A stretch of 64,000 nt of DNA from Lachnospiraceae bacterium AM48-27BH (GCA_003478355.1 QUFC01000003.1:1-64000); one strand, 5' to 3'; positions 53,496 to 63,009 are shown, numbered from the stretch's first letter. The notes: a model not told the origin generated them from the sequence alone. Program-made: numbers and translations.

Positions 53496-54887
53496 TTACT
53501 CGGCTAATGCCGCTTTAATCATAATCGAACACTCGATTCTCTTCTTCTGCATCTGGCAGCCGATATCATAAGCGTCCGTAATGGAACCATGGAAATTGTA
53601 GGAGTTTGCCGCACATCCGCCGCTGCAATAGAATCTTGCAAAGCAGTTTCTGCACTTTTCTTTGGCGTACACGTTGCAGAGCTTGAACTCATCGCGTACC
53701 TCGGTATTGGTAATGCCTTCATCTACGTTGCCTAACAGGAATTTCTCCTGACCAACAAACTGATGGCATGGATACAGATCGCCCCATGGGGTAACTGCCA
53801 GATACTCCGTTCCTGAGCCGCAACCAGACAGTCTCTTTGCCACACATGGGCCCTGCTGAAGATCCAGCATAAAGTGGAAGAAATTAAAACCCCTTCCTTC
53901 TTTCTTTCTCTTGATATACTCAACCGCCAGCTTATCGTACTCTTCCAAAATCTGTGGAACATCCTCTTCCCGGATGGAATATGGCTCTTCTGGAGCAGCC
54001 ACAACCGGCTCGATGGACATCTGCTTGAATCCCAGATCTGCAAAATGAATCACATCGTTGGAGAAATCCAGATTATTTCTGGTAAAGGTTCCGCGGACAT
54101 AATAATTCATCTGGTTTCTGCTCTCTGCAAACTTCTGGAATTTCGGAACAATGATATCATAGCTTCCGGCTCCCTTTCGGAATGGACGCATCTTATCGTT
54201 GACTTCTTTTCTGCCGTCTAAACTTAATACCACGTTGCTCATCTCACGGTTGCAGAACTCCATGATCTCATCATTTAACAGAACACCGTTGGTAGTCAGG
54301 GTGAAACGGAATTTCTTATTATGAGCTTCCTCCTGAGAACGGCCGTACTCCACCAGCTGCTTTACCACATCCCAGTTCATAAGCGGCTCGCCGCCAAAGA
54401 AGTCTACCTCCAGGTTCACACGGTTTCCGGAATTGGCGATCAGGAAATCCAGAGCTTTTTTACCAACCTCAAAGCTCATGAGCGCTCTTCTGCCATGGTA
54501 TTCTCCCTCTTCTGCGAAGCAGTAACGGCATGCCAGATTGCAGTCATGGGCAATGTGCAGGCACAGCGCCTTCACAACCGTCTTTCTCTTCTTGAAATCC
54601 ATAACAAAATCACGGTATACATCTCTGGTAAACAGCTCTTCCGCATCGATCAGTTCCTGGATATCGGACATGGCATCGTCAATGTCCTGGGTACTGTATT
54701 TTTTTGCCAGTTCTGTGCGAACCTCTTCTGACATCTCCTGTGGGATCTGCTGAGGCTTCTCCAGTTCTCCCAGTTTTTCTTCCAGCATCGCAATGGCATC
54801 ATATACCACGTCATCGACCACATGAATTGCTCCGCTGTTTACATCCATTACGATGTCATAACCATTATTTTTGTACTGATGAATCAA
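53496..54887 (-). CDS. scfB: SCIFF peptide thioether maturase (radical SAM/SPASM)
   Basis: 463 residues. A RiPP-recognition-like N-terminal domain precedes the radical SAM ligands Cys116, Cys120 and Cys123 (HDCNLACRYCFAEEG); the C-terminal SPASM domain has CGSGTEYLAVTPWGDLYPCHQF and CRNCFARFYCSGGCAANS. It belongs to the six-cysteine peptide maturase family that forms thioether (ranthipeptide) links from cysteines of the precursor. The precursor gene lies directly upstream, and secDF follows. Confidence 0.95.
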   Translation of the reverse strand: MIHQYKNNGYDIVMDVNSGAIHVVDDVVYDAIAMLEEKLGELEKPQQIPQEMSEEVRTELAKKYSTQDIDDAMSDIQELIDAEELFTRDVYRDFVMDFKKRKTVVKALCLHIAHDCNLACRYCFAEEGEYHGRRALMSFEVGKKALDFLIANSGNRVNLEVDFFGGEPLMNWDVVKQLVEYGRSQEEAHNKKFRFTLTTNGVLLNDEIMEFCNREMSNVVLSLDGRKEVNDKMRPFRKGAGSYDIIVPKFQKFAESRNQMNYYVRGTFTRNNLDFSNDVIHFADLGFKQMSIEPVVAAPEEPYSIREEDVPQILEEYDKLAVEYIKRKKEGRGFNFFHFMLDLQQGPCVAKRLSGCGSGTEYLAVTPWGDLYPCHQFVGQEKFLLGNVDEGITNTEVRDEFKLCNVYAKEKCRNCFARFYCSGGCAANSYNFHGSITDAYDIGCQMQKKRIECSIMIKAALAE

Positions 54888-55013
54888 AACTTTTCTCCTT
54901 ATCTAAACTCTGATGCCTGTCCCGACAGACACCTCGCATATTCATATTCTGCACTCCAGGTGCCTTATGTTATCCTGGCCAATCCCGTAAGAATTTCTAT
55001 TATAACATAAAGC

Positions 55014-55042
55014 ACCCCTACAATCCCAAGGATCGTAGGGGT
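55014..55042 (-). terminator. Hairpin between scfA and scfB
   Basis: ACCCCTAC/GTAGGGGT with an inner ATCC/GGAT pairing. It probably keeps peptide transcripts above maturase transcripts. On the minus strand GCTTTATGTTATAAT follows, so a weak internal promoter is also possible. Confidence 0.7.
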
Positions 55043-55070
55043 TACCTGTTTGTTATCATCCCCGGCTCGA

Positions 55071-55217
55071 TTAGCGATTTGCGTTCTCGCAGCTCTGGTT
55101 ACCTACGGTACAGGAAGTCTTGCATGCAGACTGACAGGAAGTCTGGCACTCGCCGCATCCACCCTTCTTCATGCTGCTCTTTAATGTACTGTTTGTTAAA
55201 GTTTTTACTTTTTTCAT
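55071..55217 (-). CDS. scfA: SCIFF six-cysteine ranthipeptide precursor
   Basis: 48 residues, MKKVKTLTNSTLKSSMKKGG then the core with six cysteines (Cys21, 24, 28, 32, 36, 43) in the spacing CxxCxxxCxxxCxxxCx6C, ending NANR. This core is the near-invariant 'six cysteines in forty-five residues' (SCIFF) peptide of Clostridia. The maturase links cysteine sulfurs to other residues; a signalling role has been proposed for ranthipeptides. GGAGG precedes the ATG, and a strong promoter lies about 75 bp upstream. Confidence 0.97.
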   Translation of the reverse strand: MKKVKTLTNSTLKSSMKKGGCGECQTSCQSACKTSCTVGNQSCENANR

Positions 55218-55293
55218 GGTTTTTACCCTCCTGATATTCTATAAACTCACGCAGCGCAGCCAAAATCCCACACTGTCTATAGTTTTCGCAAAA

Positions 55294-55322
55294 ATTATAT
55301 CATAAGAATCTCTGCTATGCAA
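55294..55322 (-). promoter_or_regulatory. scfA promoter
   Basis: TTGCAT (55317-55322), 17-bp spacer, TATAAT (55294-55299) on the minus strand. Confidence 0.75.
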
Positions 55323-55387
55323 GTTTTTTGTACTATTGGCTTTTGCGGACGAATAGATTAAAGCAAATCCACGAAAAGGACTTCTCT

Positions 55388-55747
55388 ATGGAACTTTTTT
55401 CTCCCAAGAAACTGCTTCAGGCACTTCTCTGCTCCTATCTTCTATCTGCTATTCTGCTGCTTGCCACAGCATTTTTCCTTTATCGTTTCCGTTTAAAGGA
55501 AAGCCAGATCAGACTGGCAGTTGCCGTCATCTACGTGTTATCCGGTGCTCTGGCTGGTTTTTTCTTCGCCCGCACCACCGGAAAACGCCGTTTCTTCTGC
55601 GGACTTGCTGCCGGACTTTCTTACTTTCTGATCCTGGCAGCAGTCTCTTCCTTTCTCGGGGAAGGATTCACTGTGTCCATGCCACATCTTCTGACCACCA
55701 TGGGGATGTGTATCGGAGGCGGCATATTTGGAGCAGTCATCAGCTGA
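55388..55747 (+). CDS. TIGR04086-like small membrane protein
   Basis: 119 residues with four predicted membrane helices (LLCSYLLSAILLLATAFFL, AVAVIYVLSGALAGFFFA, FFCGLAAGLSYFLILAAV, LLTTMGMCIGGGIFGAVIS). This family is a conserved neighbour of SCIFF/yajC genes in Clostridia. The ATG at 55388 has AAAGGA 7 bases upstream; a longer frame from 55328 overlaps the scfA promoter and is rejected. Function unknown; divergent from scfA. Confidence 0.8.
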   Translation: MELFSPKKLLQALLCSYLLSAILLLATAFFLYRFRLKESQIRLAVAVIYVLSGALAGFFFARTTGKRRFFCGLAAGLSYFLILAAVSSFLGEGFTVSMPHLLTTMGMCIGGGIFGAVIS

Positions 55748-55767
55748 CAGCCTTCATTTTTCTGATC

Positions 55768-57042
55768 TTAAGCCGGTTCTTCCTCTTTCTCCTCTTTCGG
55801 AAGAATGATCTTCACCCGGTCGACCCGGTTCTTGTCCACCTTAGTCACCACAAAGCGGATTCCGTCATCGGCAACCTCCTCGCCTTCTTCTGGCAGATGG
55901 TCTAACAGTCCGATGATCAGTCCGCCCACAGAATCGTAGTCCTCCGACTCCAGCTCCAGGCCCAGACGGTCGTTTAAGTCATCTAGTTTCATAGCGCCTT
56001 CTACGGAATATTCACCCGGTGCAACTTCAATCAGGTTTTTCTCCTCATCCTGATCATACTCATCACGGATCTCTCCAACAATCTCTTCCAGCATATCCTC
56101 TAATGTAATGAGGCCGGCTGTCGCACCGTATTCATCCAAAACGATCACGATATTATTGAAGGTTTTCCGCATCTCTATCATCAGTTCAGAAGTCTTCTTA
56201 TACTCATAAGTATACAAAGGCTCCCGCAAATGATCCCGGATCTGGAAATGCTCGTGATCCTCGATCAGAAGCAGATCTTTTACATTAATGATACCGATCA
56301 CATTGTCCGTGGTATCCTCATAAACCGGAATTCTGGTATACCGTTCTTCCCGGTATAATTCAATCACCTCATCATAAGTAGCATTGACATCCACAAAGAC
56401 CATATCAATTCGTGGCACCATGATATCCTTCGCCAGAGAATCGCCAAAATCAAACACATTGTTGATCATTTTGCGTTCCTCGCTCTCGATGACTCCCTCT
56501 TCATGTCCCACATCCACAATGGTACGCAGTTCATCTTCCGTGATCACATCATGCTTGGCATTGGGATCCACATGCATCAGGGTCAGAACGCCTAAGGACA
56601 TTTTGTTGACCACAACGATCACCGGAGTCAAGGCTCTCATGAAAGTATATATAATTTTCGCATTCTTTAAAGAAATCTTTTCCGCGGAAATCGTAGACAA
56701 GGTCTTTGGTGTGATCTCGCCAAACACCAGGATTAACAAAGTCAGGATACCTGTAGCAATTCCTACTGCCTTGCTTCCCAACAACTTGATCGTTAACGTT
56801 GTCATAAGCGATGATGCAGAGAGGTTGACCAGGTTATTTCCAATGAGAATTGCGCTGAGCATCTTCCCCTGTTCCTCGATCACTTTAGTCAAGATAATGG
56901 CCCGCTGATCTCCGGACTCTGCAAGGGAACGCACACGGATCTTATTCACCGTAGTAAGTGCAGTCTCAGACGATGAGAAAAATGCAGATAAACTTAATAA
57001 TACAACTAACACAAGCAACTGTATGACGTCACTCGAATCCAA
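55768..57042 (-). CDS. CNNM/CorC-HlyC family membrane protein
   Basis: 424 residues. N-terminal CNNM (DUF21) membrane domain (FFSSSETALTTVNKIRVRSLAESGD), two CBS domains (IMVPRIDMVFVDVNATYDEV; PVYEDTTDNVIGIINVKDLL) and a C-terminal CorC/HlyC domain (DDLNDRLGLELESEDYDSVGGLI). Such proteins are linked to magnesium or cobalt export; the old name 'hemolysin' is misleading. The last residues are Glu-rich. Confidence 0.93.
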   Translation of the reverse strand: MDSSDVIQLLVLVVLLSLSAFFSSSETALTTVNKIRVRSLAESGDQRAIILTKVIEEQGKMLSAILIGNNLVNLSASSLMTTLTIKLLGSKAVGIATGILTLLILVFGEITPKTLSTISAEKISLKNAKIIYTFMRALTPVIVVVNKMSLGVLTLMHVDPNAKHDVITEDELRTIVDVGHEEGVIESEERKMINNVFDFGDSLAKDIMVPRIDMVFVDVNATYDEVIELYREERYTRIPVYEDTTDNVIGIINVKDLLLIEDHEHFQIRDHLREPLYTYEYKKTSELMIEMRKTFNNIVIVLDEYGATAGLITLEDMLEEIVGEIRDEYDQDEEKNLIEVAPGEYSVEGAMKLDDLNDRLGLELESEDYDSVGGLIIGLLDHLPEEGEEVADDGIRFVVTKVDKNRVDRVKIILPKEEKEEEPA

Positions 57043-57148
57043 AAAAAATCACTCCTTTACGCATAATTTTAGTTGTGATTGTACATGATAATCGGATATT
57101 TGTCAATTCAAAACTGCGGAACCATTCCCTTATTTATGAACCATTATC

Positions 57149-57607
57149 TTATTTTTTACAAAACAGTTCCCACAAAAGCAGGATCAGGCTTCCTGCAAAC
57201 ACAAAAATATCTCCTAAATTAAATACCACGTCTTTTAATTTTTTCCACTGGATGCTGAAATAATCCACCACATATCCACGAAACAGCCGGTCATACAGAT
57301 TGCTCAATCCACCACCGATCACCATAGAAAGGCCGATCTTTTCCACAATCTGTCCTTTTCTAGGAAGCATCCAGCATAAAATACCTGTTGCTGCAGACAC
57401 CACTGCCAGCGGGATCATTTTCACCAGCTCCTGTTTTTCTTTTAATGCCCCAAATGGGAATCCTTCGTTATGGTTCCGGTAAAGCAGAATCCAGCCTCTG
57501 CTTCCCTCCAGTTCTTTGGGAAACTGCTCCTGATCCATCTCATCAATGGTATCCTTCAGTCCAAGATCCAAAAGCACTACTGCCGCGATCAGAAACAAAA
57601 AAATCAT
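57149..57607 (-). CDS. lspA: Lipoprotein signal peptidase-like protein
   Basis: 152 residues, four membrane helices. The catalytic aspartates of signal peptidase II lie in GGLSNLYDRLFRGYVVDYF and VVFNLGDIFVFAG. The N-terminal conserved block is divergent (YRNHNEGFPFGAL). The ATG at 57607 with AGGAGG upstream is used; a longer frame to 57706 is not supported. Cleaves prolipoproteins such as the binding proteins here. Because of divergence it may be a second, specialised copy. Confidence 0.8.
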   Translation of the reverse strand: MIFLFLIAAVVLLDLGLKDTIDEMDQEQFPKELEGSRGWILLYRNHNEGFPFGALKEKQELVKMIPLAVVSAATGILCWMLPRKGQIVEKIGLSMVIGGGLSNLYDRLFRGYVVDYFSIQWKKLKDVVFNLGDIFVFAGSLILLLWELFCKK

Positions 57608-57692
57608 ATTTATTTCCTCCTTTTTCATAGGATAATACCAAAATCTATGGAGCGTATCTGTTTGGTTTTCCCTCAGATACAATAAAATTTCT

Positions 57693-59427
57693 ATGGTTTC
57701 ATGCAACCAGGCCGTTAATTCTGAAAATTACGCCGATTTTATCTACCGCTATGGCAATATCTCCCTGGAGCTGATCCGGCAGCAGACCGGAACCGACTGC
57801 ATCAGCTATGTGGACGAAGAATATGTGATCCTCCATGCGCCTTTGGATCAGGTACTTCCCATCACTCTGGCGCGGTATTCTTATTCATCCATTCCGGCCC
57901 TTTATACCCTCTTAGACTCCACCAATATGGAGCAATCCGGTATTCTTCCGGTCATGCGGCAGCCAGGTCTCAACACCGGTGGTGAAGGAGTACTTCTTGG
58001 GATCATCGACACCGGGATTGACTACCGGAATCCTCTTTTTTGCAATACTGACGGCACCACCCGGATCTTAGGAATCTGGGATCAGACTGCCACCGATTCC
58101 TTTTCTATGGAAAGCTCCCGCGGCGCTTCTTATGAATTTCTTTATGGAAAGGAATACCGGAAAGAACAGATCGATGAAGCCTTAGCTTCCACGGATCCTC
58201 TGTCCCTGGTTCCTGTCACCGATGACTCCGGCCACGGAACCTTCCTTGCAGGGATTGCCGCTGGCAGAACTGAGGAGGATGCTGATTTTACCGGGCTGCG
58301 CCTTCCTGTTCCCTTGGCATCGTCAAACTCCATCCGGCCAAGCAGTATCTGCGGGACTATTACCAGATTCCGGCATCCGCCACCGCTTACCAGTCTAATG
58401 ATATCATGACCGCCGTCACTTACCTGCGTTTCCTGGCATACCGTCACCAGATGCCTCTGGTGATCTGCCTGGGTCTTGGCACCAATCAGGGAAGCCATGA
58501 TGGGACTTCGCCTTTAAGTCAGACATTAAACCACCTAAACACGCTGCGCGGCGTCTGTTCCGTCTGTGCCGCCGGCAATGAAGTGGGCTTCCGCCATCAC
58601 TGCAGCGACGTGGCAGCAGAAGACAGCTCCCACTACACGGAGATCGAACTGCGGACCGGGGAAGGGGAATCCGGCTTTCAGCTGGAATTATGGGCTTCAT
58701 TTCCCGAGGTTTATACGGTTGGTCTGGTATCTCCCACCGGTCAGGCCACCGGACGGATCCCTTATGGCTCTGACAACCACACCACCATCCGGTTTCCGCT
58801 GGAACAGACGGATGTGACCGTCTCCTATCTTCCTGCCTCCGTCACCCAGAATACCTATCTGGTAGTCCTGCGGTTCCAGACTCCTGCCGCCGGGATCTGG
58901 AAGATCCAGGTGTACCCGTCCAGAACGCTCTCCGGGATCTTTCATCTATGGCTTCCTGCCAGGGACTGGTCTCTCCGGACACTTTTTTCTTAAATTCTGA
59001 CCCGTCCACCACCATCACCGATCCCGGAAATGCTGCATTTCCTATCACCGTTTCTGCCTGCGATCACACCAATGGCAGTCTCTACATCCACTCCAGCCGT
59101 GGTTACACCCGTGATGGACGGATCAAGCCGGATCTGGCCGCCCCTGGAGTAGACGTCTACGGTCCTGGAATTTCTTCCGTTCCAGGCGATTTTCCCTACA
59201 CCCGTATGACTGGCTCCAGCATTGCCGCCGCCCACGTGGCCGGAGCCGCCGCCTGTCTGTACTCCTGGGGATATGTAAAAGGCAATGAGCCTTCTATCAA
59301 CAGCCGCTCCATCAAAGCATACCTGACGCTTGGCGCAGACCGGATCGCCTCTTACCGCTATCCGAACCCGGAATGGGGGTATGGAATGTTAAATCTTTAT
59401 CAAAGTTTTCTGGCCATGCGGGAGTAA
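57693..59427 (+). CDS. Subtilisin-like S8 serine protease (two frameshifts as read)
   Basis: About 578 residues if repaired. The catalytic triad is visible across three frames: Asp106 (GIIDTGID), His181 (DDSGHGTFLAG) and Ser in GSSIAAAHVAG. The first break is at about 58295 (GGGG read as GGG; the next frame reads GIVKLHPAKQYLRDYYQIPA). The second is at about 58965 (AGGGGAC read as AGGGAC; the next frame gives GLVSPDTFFLNSD). The inserted beta-domain and lack of a signal peptide match the clostridial CspB-like group, whose members act in spore germination; that role is inferred. Its ribosome site is weak. Confidence 0.85.
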
Positions 59428-59437
59428 AAAATACCGG

Positions 59438-60873
59438 CTATCCACGCATCTCGATCCGTGGCCCGCCATGCTTTTCCAGATAATTTCTGGTGATCACTAC
59501 CGTTCCGATGCCTGGATCCTTCGGCACCTCATACATAATATCCAGCATAAACTCTTCCATGATAGCACGGAGAGCTCTGGCTCCTGTATCACGCTTCAGG
59601 GCTTCTTCTGCGATCCATTCCAGAGCCTCATCCTCAAACACCAGCTTCACTTCATCTAACTCCAGCAGCTTCTTATACTGCTTCAAGATCGCATTTTTCG
59701 GCTTTTTCAGAATATCCACCAGCGCCTCTCTGGTCAGCTTCTGAAATGTCACCACCACTGGAAGACGGCCTAAAAACTCCGGAATCATGCCGAAGGTCCG
59801 AAGATCCTGATTGGTCACATGGCTTAAAATATTGGGGTCCTGATCATACTGGTCCTTTAACTCCGCCTGGAAACCGATGGAAGCCTTCCTTGTCAGCCGC
59901 TCCCGGACAATATCCTCAAGATCCGGGAACGCGCCGCCGCAGATAAAGAGAATATTATCGGTATTGACAGTTGCCATCGGTGTCAGAGCATTTTTCTGGT
60001 TTGATCCCACCGGCACCTCCACCTGGCTTCCCTCCAACAGCTTTAACAATTCCTGCTGAACGGACTCACCGCTGACATCCCTGGTGTTGGTGTTTTTCTT
60101 CTTGGCGATCTTATCGATCTCATCGATGAAAATGATCCCACGCTCGGCCTTTTCCACATCGTTATCCGCTGCAGCTAACAGCTTGGAAACCACACTCTCA
60201 ATATCATCACCAATATAGCCCGCTTCTGTCAGTGCTGTGGCATCCGCAATGGCCAACGGCACATCCAGCAGCCTTGCCAGGGTCTTTACCAGATAAGTTT
60301 TACCACTTCCGGTCGGTCCGATCATGAGAATATTGGACTTCTCAATCCGTACCTCCTCCTCCTCTGCCATCTGCTCTTTTTCCTCTGTCTGTGCTTTGGC
60401 TGTCTGGGAAAATACCCGTTTGTAATGATTGTAAACTGCCACGGAGATCACCTTCTTGGCCTGTTCCTGACCGATCACATACTGGTCCAGTTCTCCCTTG
60501 ATCTTGTGCGGAGCCGGGATATTTTTCAGATCAAAAGCCGGTTGTGCCTCTTTCTCTGATTTCTTCTTGATCTTCTGCTTCTTTGGGATCTCCATACCCG
60601 GAATGTTCAGATTGTTAAAATCATTCAGGTTCATATTCATATATGGCATATTCTGAAGCTGGGAAAATCCATGCCATTTTTCATAATGGCATCAAAGGAC
60701 TTCTGCATACAGTCATGGCACAGGCACATACCACCTGGCATCGTGATCATCTTTCCTGCCTTGCTTTCCGGCCTGCGGCACACATAACAGATATGCTCAT
60801 ACTGGTTATCGTCATTGTCTTCTATGGTCTCCCCCTCCGTCTGAGAGGTTAACTTCTTCTCGTTATCTTCCAA
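59438..60873 (-). CDS. clpX: ATP-dependent protease ATPase subunit ClpX (frameshifted as read)
   Basis: AAA+ unfoldase of ClpXP. The N-terminal zinc domain has Cys29, Cys32, Cys52 and Cys55. The frame ends after DFPSF-RICHI at about 60645, and the next frame continues FQNMPYMNMNLNDFNNLNIPG. A missing T in AGCTT(T)CAG restores 478 residues. Walker A GPTGSGKTYL, Walker B GIIFIDEIDKIA, sensor GRLPVVVTF and the ClpX-type RDTGARALRAI are intact. The start is a TTG with AGGAG nearby. It is longer than usual because of a spacer of about 60 residues with a charged insert. clpP is not adjacent. Confidence 0.93.
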
Positions 60874-60944
60874 AATTATCTTCTCCTGTATCTGTCATTG
60901 TTCTGGCAGCCAGCCCAGTCCATCCACAGGGCTGTAAGAACTGC

Positions 60945-60978
60945 GTAATGGTTCAGTATGAAGGTACTGAATCGTTAC
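60945..60978. repeat. 34-bp palindromic repeat, copy E, in the clpX leader
   Basis: GTAATGGTTCAGTA and TACTGAATCGTTAC form an imperfect palindrome; read on the minus strand it begins GTAACGATTCAGTACCTTCA, nearly the same as the repeats at 7814 and 62956 (inverted). Confidence 0.65.
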
Positions 60979-60998
60979 AAAACTGCCATATTGTCTCT

Positions 60999-61027
60999 AG
61001 TATAAACAAAATCAGGCCCCGGCACAA
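60999..61027 (-). promoter_or_regulatory. clpX promoter overlapping the htrA terminator
   Basis: TTGTGC (61022-61027), 17-bp spacer, TATACT (60999-61004) on the minus strand. The -35 lies in the loop of the htrA terminator. Confidence 0.65.
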
Positions 61028-61044
61028 GTCCGGAGCCTGATTTT
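61008..61044 (-). terminator. Terminator of htrA
   Basis: AAAATCAGGC/GCCTGATTTT outer stem and CCGG/CCGG inner stem, followed on the minus strand by TTTTGTTT. Confidence 0.85.
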
Positions 61045-61089
61045 ACACTCTTTTAAGATTTATAAAAACTGATACATGATTTCAGGTAC

Positions 61090-62772
61090 TTACTGCTGTG
61101 CCTGACCATTTCCATTCTGACTGCCATTATTCTGGCTGTTACCATTCTGGGCATCCTGGCCAAGAGTTGCCTTGGTTCCCAGGGTGATGGTGACGGTTCT
61201 GTCCACATACTCGCCATTTTCCAGACTCTTAACACCTAATTCTACCGTCTCGCCTGCTTTGTAGTATTTTAACAGATCCTGTAAAGCCGCCATGCTCTTG
61301 ACACTCTGGCCATCGAATTTCACGATGATATCTCTCTTTCTCAGATCAGAGTTCGCTGCTGCACCACCGTCAATGATACCATATACGAAAACACCGGCTG
61401 GCATATCCTGCTGTTTCACCATACTATCGTCTACAGTCAGACCCTGAATGCCTAAATAGCCTTCCTCACCCTCTGCAACAGTCTGGTTCTTGGTTCTCTG
61501 AGTCATCAGAGTGCTTAAGATCTCCTGTGCTTTTGAGATCGGGATTGCATAACCAATACCCTCTACATCCGTGGATGAATATTTCGCTGCATTGATACCA
61601 ATAACCTCACCCTTCATATTCAGAAGTGCGCCGCCGCTGTTGCCAGGGTTAATGGCTGCATCCGTCTGAAGCAGATTTCTGGTGACGGTGTTATCTACTT
61701 TTACTTCACGGTTCAGTGCGCTGACATAGCCAACAGTGACAGACTGGCCATATCCGAGGGCATTACCAATCGCAACGACACCCTGACCAACCTCCAGAGC
61801 ATCAGAATCGCCTAATTTCGCAACAGAGATCTGGCTTAAGGTATCCTCTGGAATATCTTTTAAGGCAACTGCGATCACTGCCAGATCGGAATCTGCATCA
61901 GTACCTTTGATGGATGCGTTAACAGAAGTATCATTAATAAATACCACCGACAGATTCTCAGAATCCTCTACTACATGGTTGTTTGTAGCGATCAGAAGTT
62001 CTTCATCGTTCTGGCCAATGATAATACCGGAACCGCTGCTTGGTACTTCATAAGTCTGGCTCATGCCCCACCAGTTATTGCTCTGGTATAACATGGTATT
62101 GTTGATGGCAACCACGGAAGGCATTGCGGATTTTACAATGGCTGAAACATCCAGTGCAGCCGCATTGCCTGCTACTGCGCTGTTTCCGCTGGCAGAAGCG
62201 CTTGCAGAGGTCTGAGCCTCTGTCGTAGAGTCCTCAACTGCCGTCTGTGAGCTTACCAATGGATAGCTGGCCGGTCCAAAGGAATCTGCGATCTTATTGA
62301 TTCCAACCATGGTTCCGCCGGAAACGGTACCAAACAGGAGAGCTGCTGCTGTGATGCCTGCTACCTTTCTGGTAAGTCCGTTCTTTCTTCTCTTCTCGTG
62401 ATGCTCCTCAGATGGCTGATGATTCTGGAAACTGCCCTGGAAGCCAGACTGGCTGGTCTGTGCCTGCTGACCTGCCTGGCTGTTCTGGTACTGTACCTGC
62501 TGGTTCTGTGCAGACTGGCTGTTCTGATACTGTACCTGCTGGTTCTGTGCAGACTGGCTGTTCTGATACTGTGCCTGCTGCTGGTTCCCGGATGTCTGCT
62601 GGTTCTGCCAGTTATAACTGCCCTGAGTCTGTGCGCCTGTGGATGCCTGTCCCTGTTGCTGGTTCTGTACCGGCTCTGGATCCTTCATGGTAAAGTCTGG
62701 TGTTCCCATATTGCTGTTATTATGTTCATCAGAATTCATATTCTGCTCTTTGTTGGTGTTCTCTTCGTACAT
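61090..62772 (-). CDS. htrA: HtrA/DegP-type S1C serine protease with PDZ domain
   Basis: 560 residues. A cytoplasmic Gln/Asn/Ser-rich N-terminal tail with 13-residue repeats (units at residues 68-80 and 81-93), one membrane helix near 134-158, a trypsin-like domain with triad His266, Asp296 and Ser379 (NPGNSGGALL), and a C-terminal PDZ domain (VKFDGQSVKSMAALQDLLKYYKAGE). It degrades misfolded proteins outside the membrane. The tail repeats come from a 39-bp tandem DNA repeat at about 62475-62590. Confidence 0.95.
   Translation of the reverse strand: MYEENTNKEQNMNSDEHNNSNMGTPDFTMKDPEPVQNQQQGQASTGAQTQGSYNWQNQQTSGNQQQAQYQNSQSAQNQQVQYQNSQSAQNQQVQYQNSQAGQQAQTSQSGFQGSFQNHQPSEEHHEKRRKNGLTRKVAGITAAALLFGTVSGGTMVGINKIADSFGPASYPLVSSQTAVEDSTTEAQTSASASASGNSAVAGNAAALDVSAIVKSAMPSVVAINNTMLYQSNNWWGMSQTYEVPSSGSGIIIGQNDEELLIATNNHVVEDSENLSVVFINDTSVNASIKGTDADSDLAVIAVALKDIPEDTLSQISVAKLGDSDALEVGQGVVAIGNALGYGQSVTVGYVSALNREVKVDNTVTRNLLQTDAAINPGNSGGALLNMKGEVIGINAAKYSSTDVEGIGYAIPISKAQEILSTLMTQRTKNQTVAEGEEGYLGIQGLTVDDSMVKQQDMPAGVFVYGIIDGGAAANSDLRKRDIIVKFDGQSVKSMAALQDLLKYYKAGETVELGVKSLENGEYVDRTVTITLGTKATLGQDAQNGNSQNNGSQNGNGQAQQ
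62475..62590 (-). repeat. 39-bp tandem repeat inside htrA
   Basis: Two near-identical 39-bp units plus partial copies encode the QYQNSQSAQNQQV unit of the HtrA N-terminal tail. As 39 is a multiple of three, copy-number change keeps the frame. Confidence 0.8.
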
Positions 62773-62896
62773 AAGTCATATCCCCTTTCCTGATACTTTT
62801 ATGTTTTCTTTTCCCAGGGCTTTTTCTTTCTCTTCCCTGTTTCTGTAAAGTAATATATCAATGCTTTGTGTCTAATTTGTGACGGAAGTATAATAA

Positions 62897-62934
62897 AACA
62901 GTGAAAACCAGAATATTTTCTGATCTTCACTGTT
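62897..62934 (-). terminator. Terminator of the LCP gene
   Basis: AACAGTGAA/TTCACTGTT stem with inner CAGAA pairing, followed by TTTTATTA on the minus strand. It lies about 75 bases past the LCP stop codon. Confidence 0.75.
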
Positions 62935-62955
62935 CTTTTTTACTCATGATATTGT

Positions 62956-62982
62956 GTAACTATGAAGGTACTGAATAGTTAC
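62956..62982. repeat. 27-bp palindromic repeat, copy F
   Basis: Exact reverse complement of positions 7814-7840, with GTAACTAT/ATAGTTAC stem. It lies between the LCP stop and its terminator. Confidence 0.75.
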
Positions 62983-63009
62983 GATATTTTTGAGGCCCGC
63001 ATATCTTCT

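Noticed and set aside
62475-62590. Possible CRISPR or non-coding repeat
   Set aside because: The 39-bp units are in frame within htrA and encode its Gln-rich tail.
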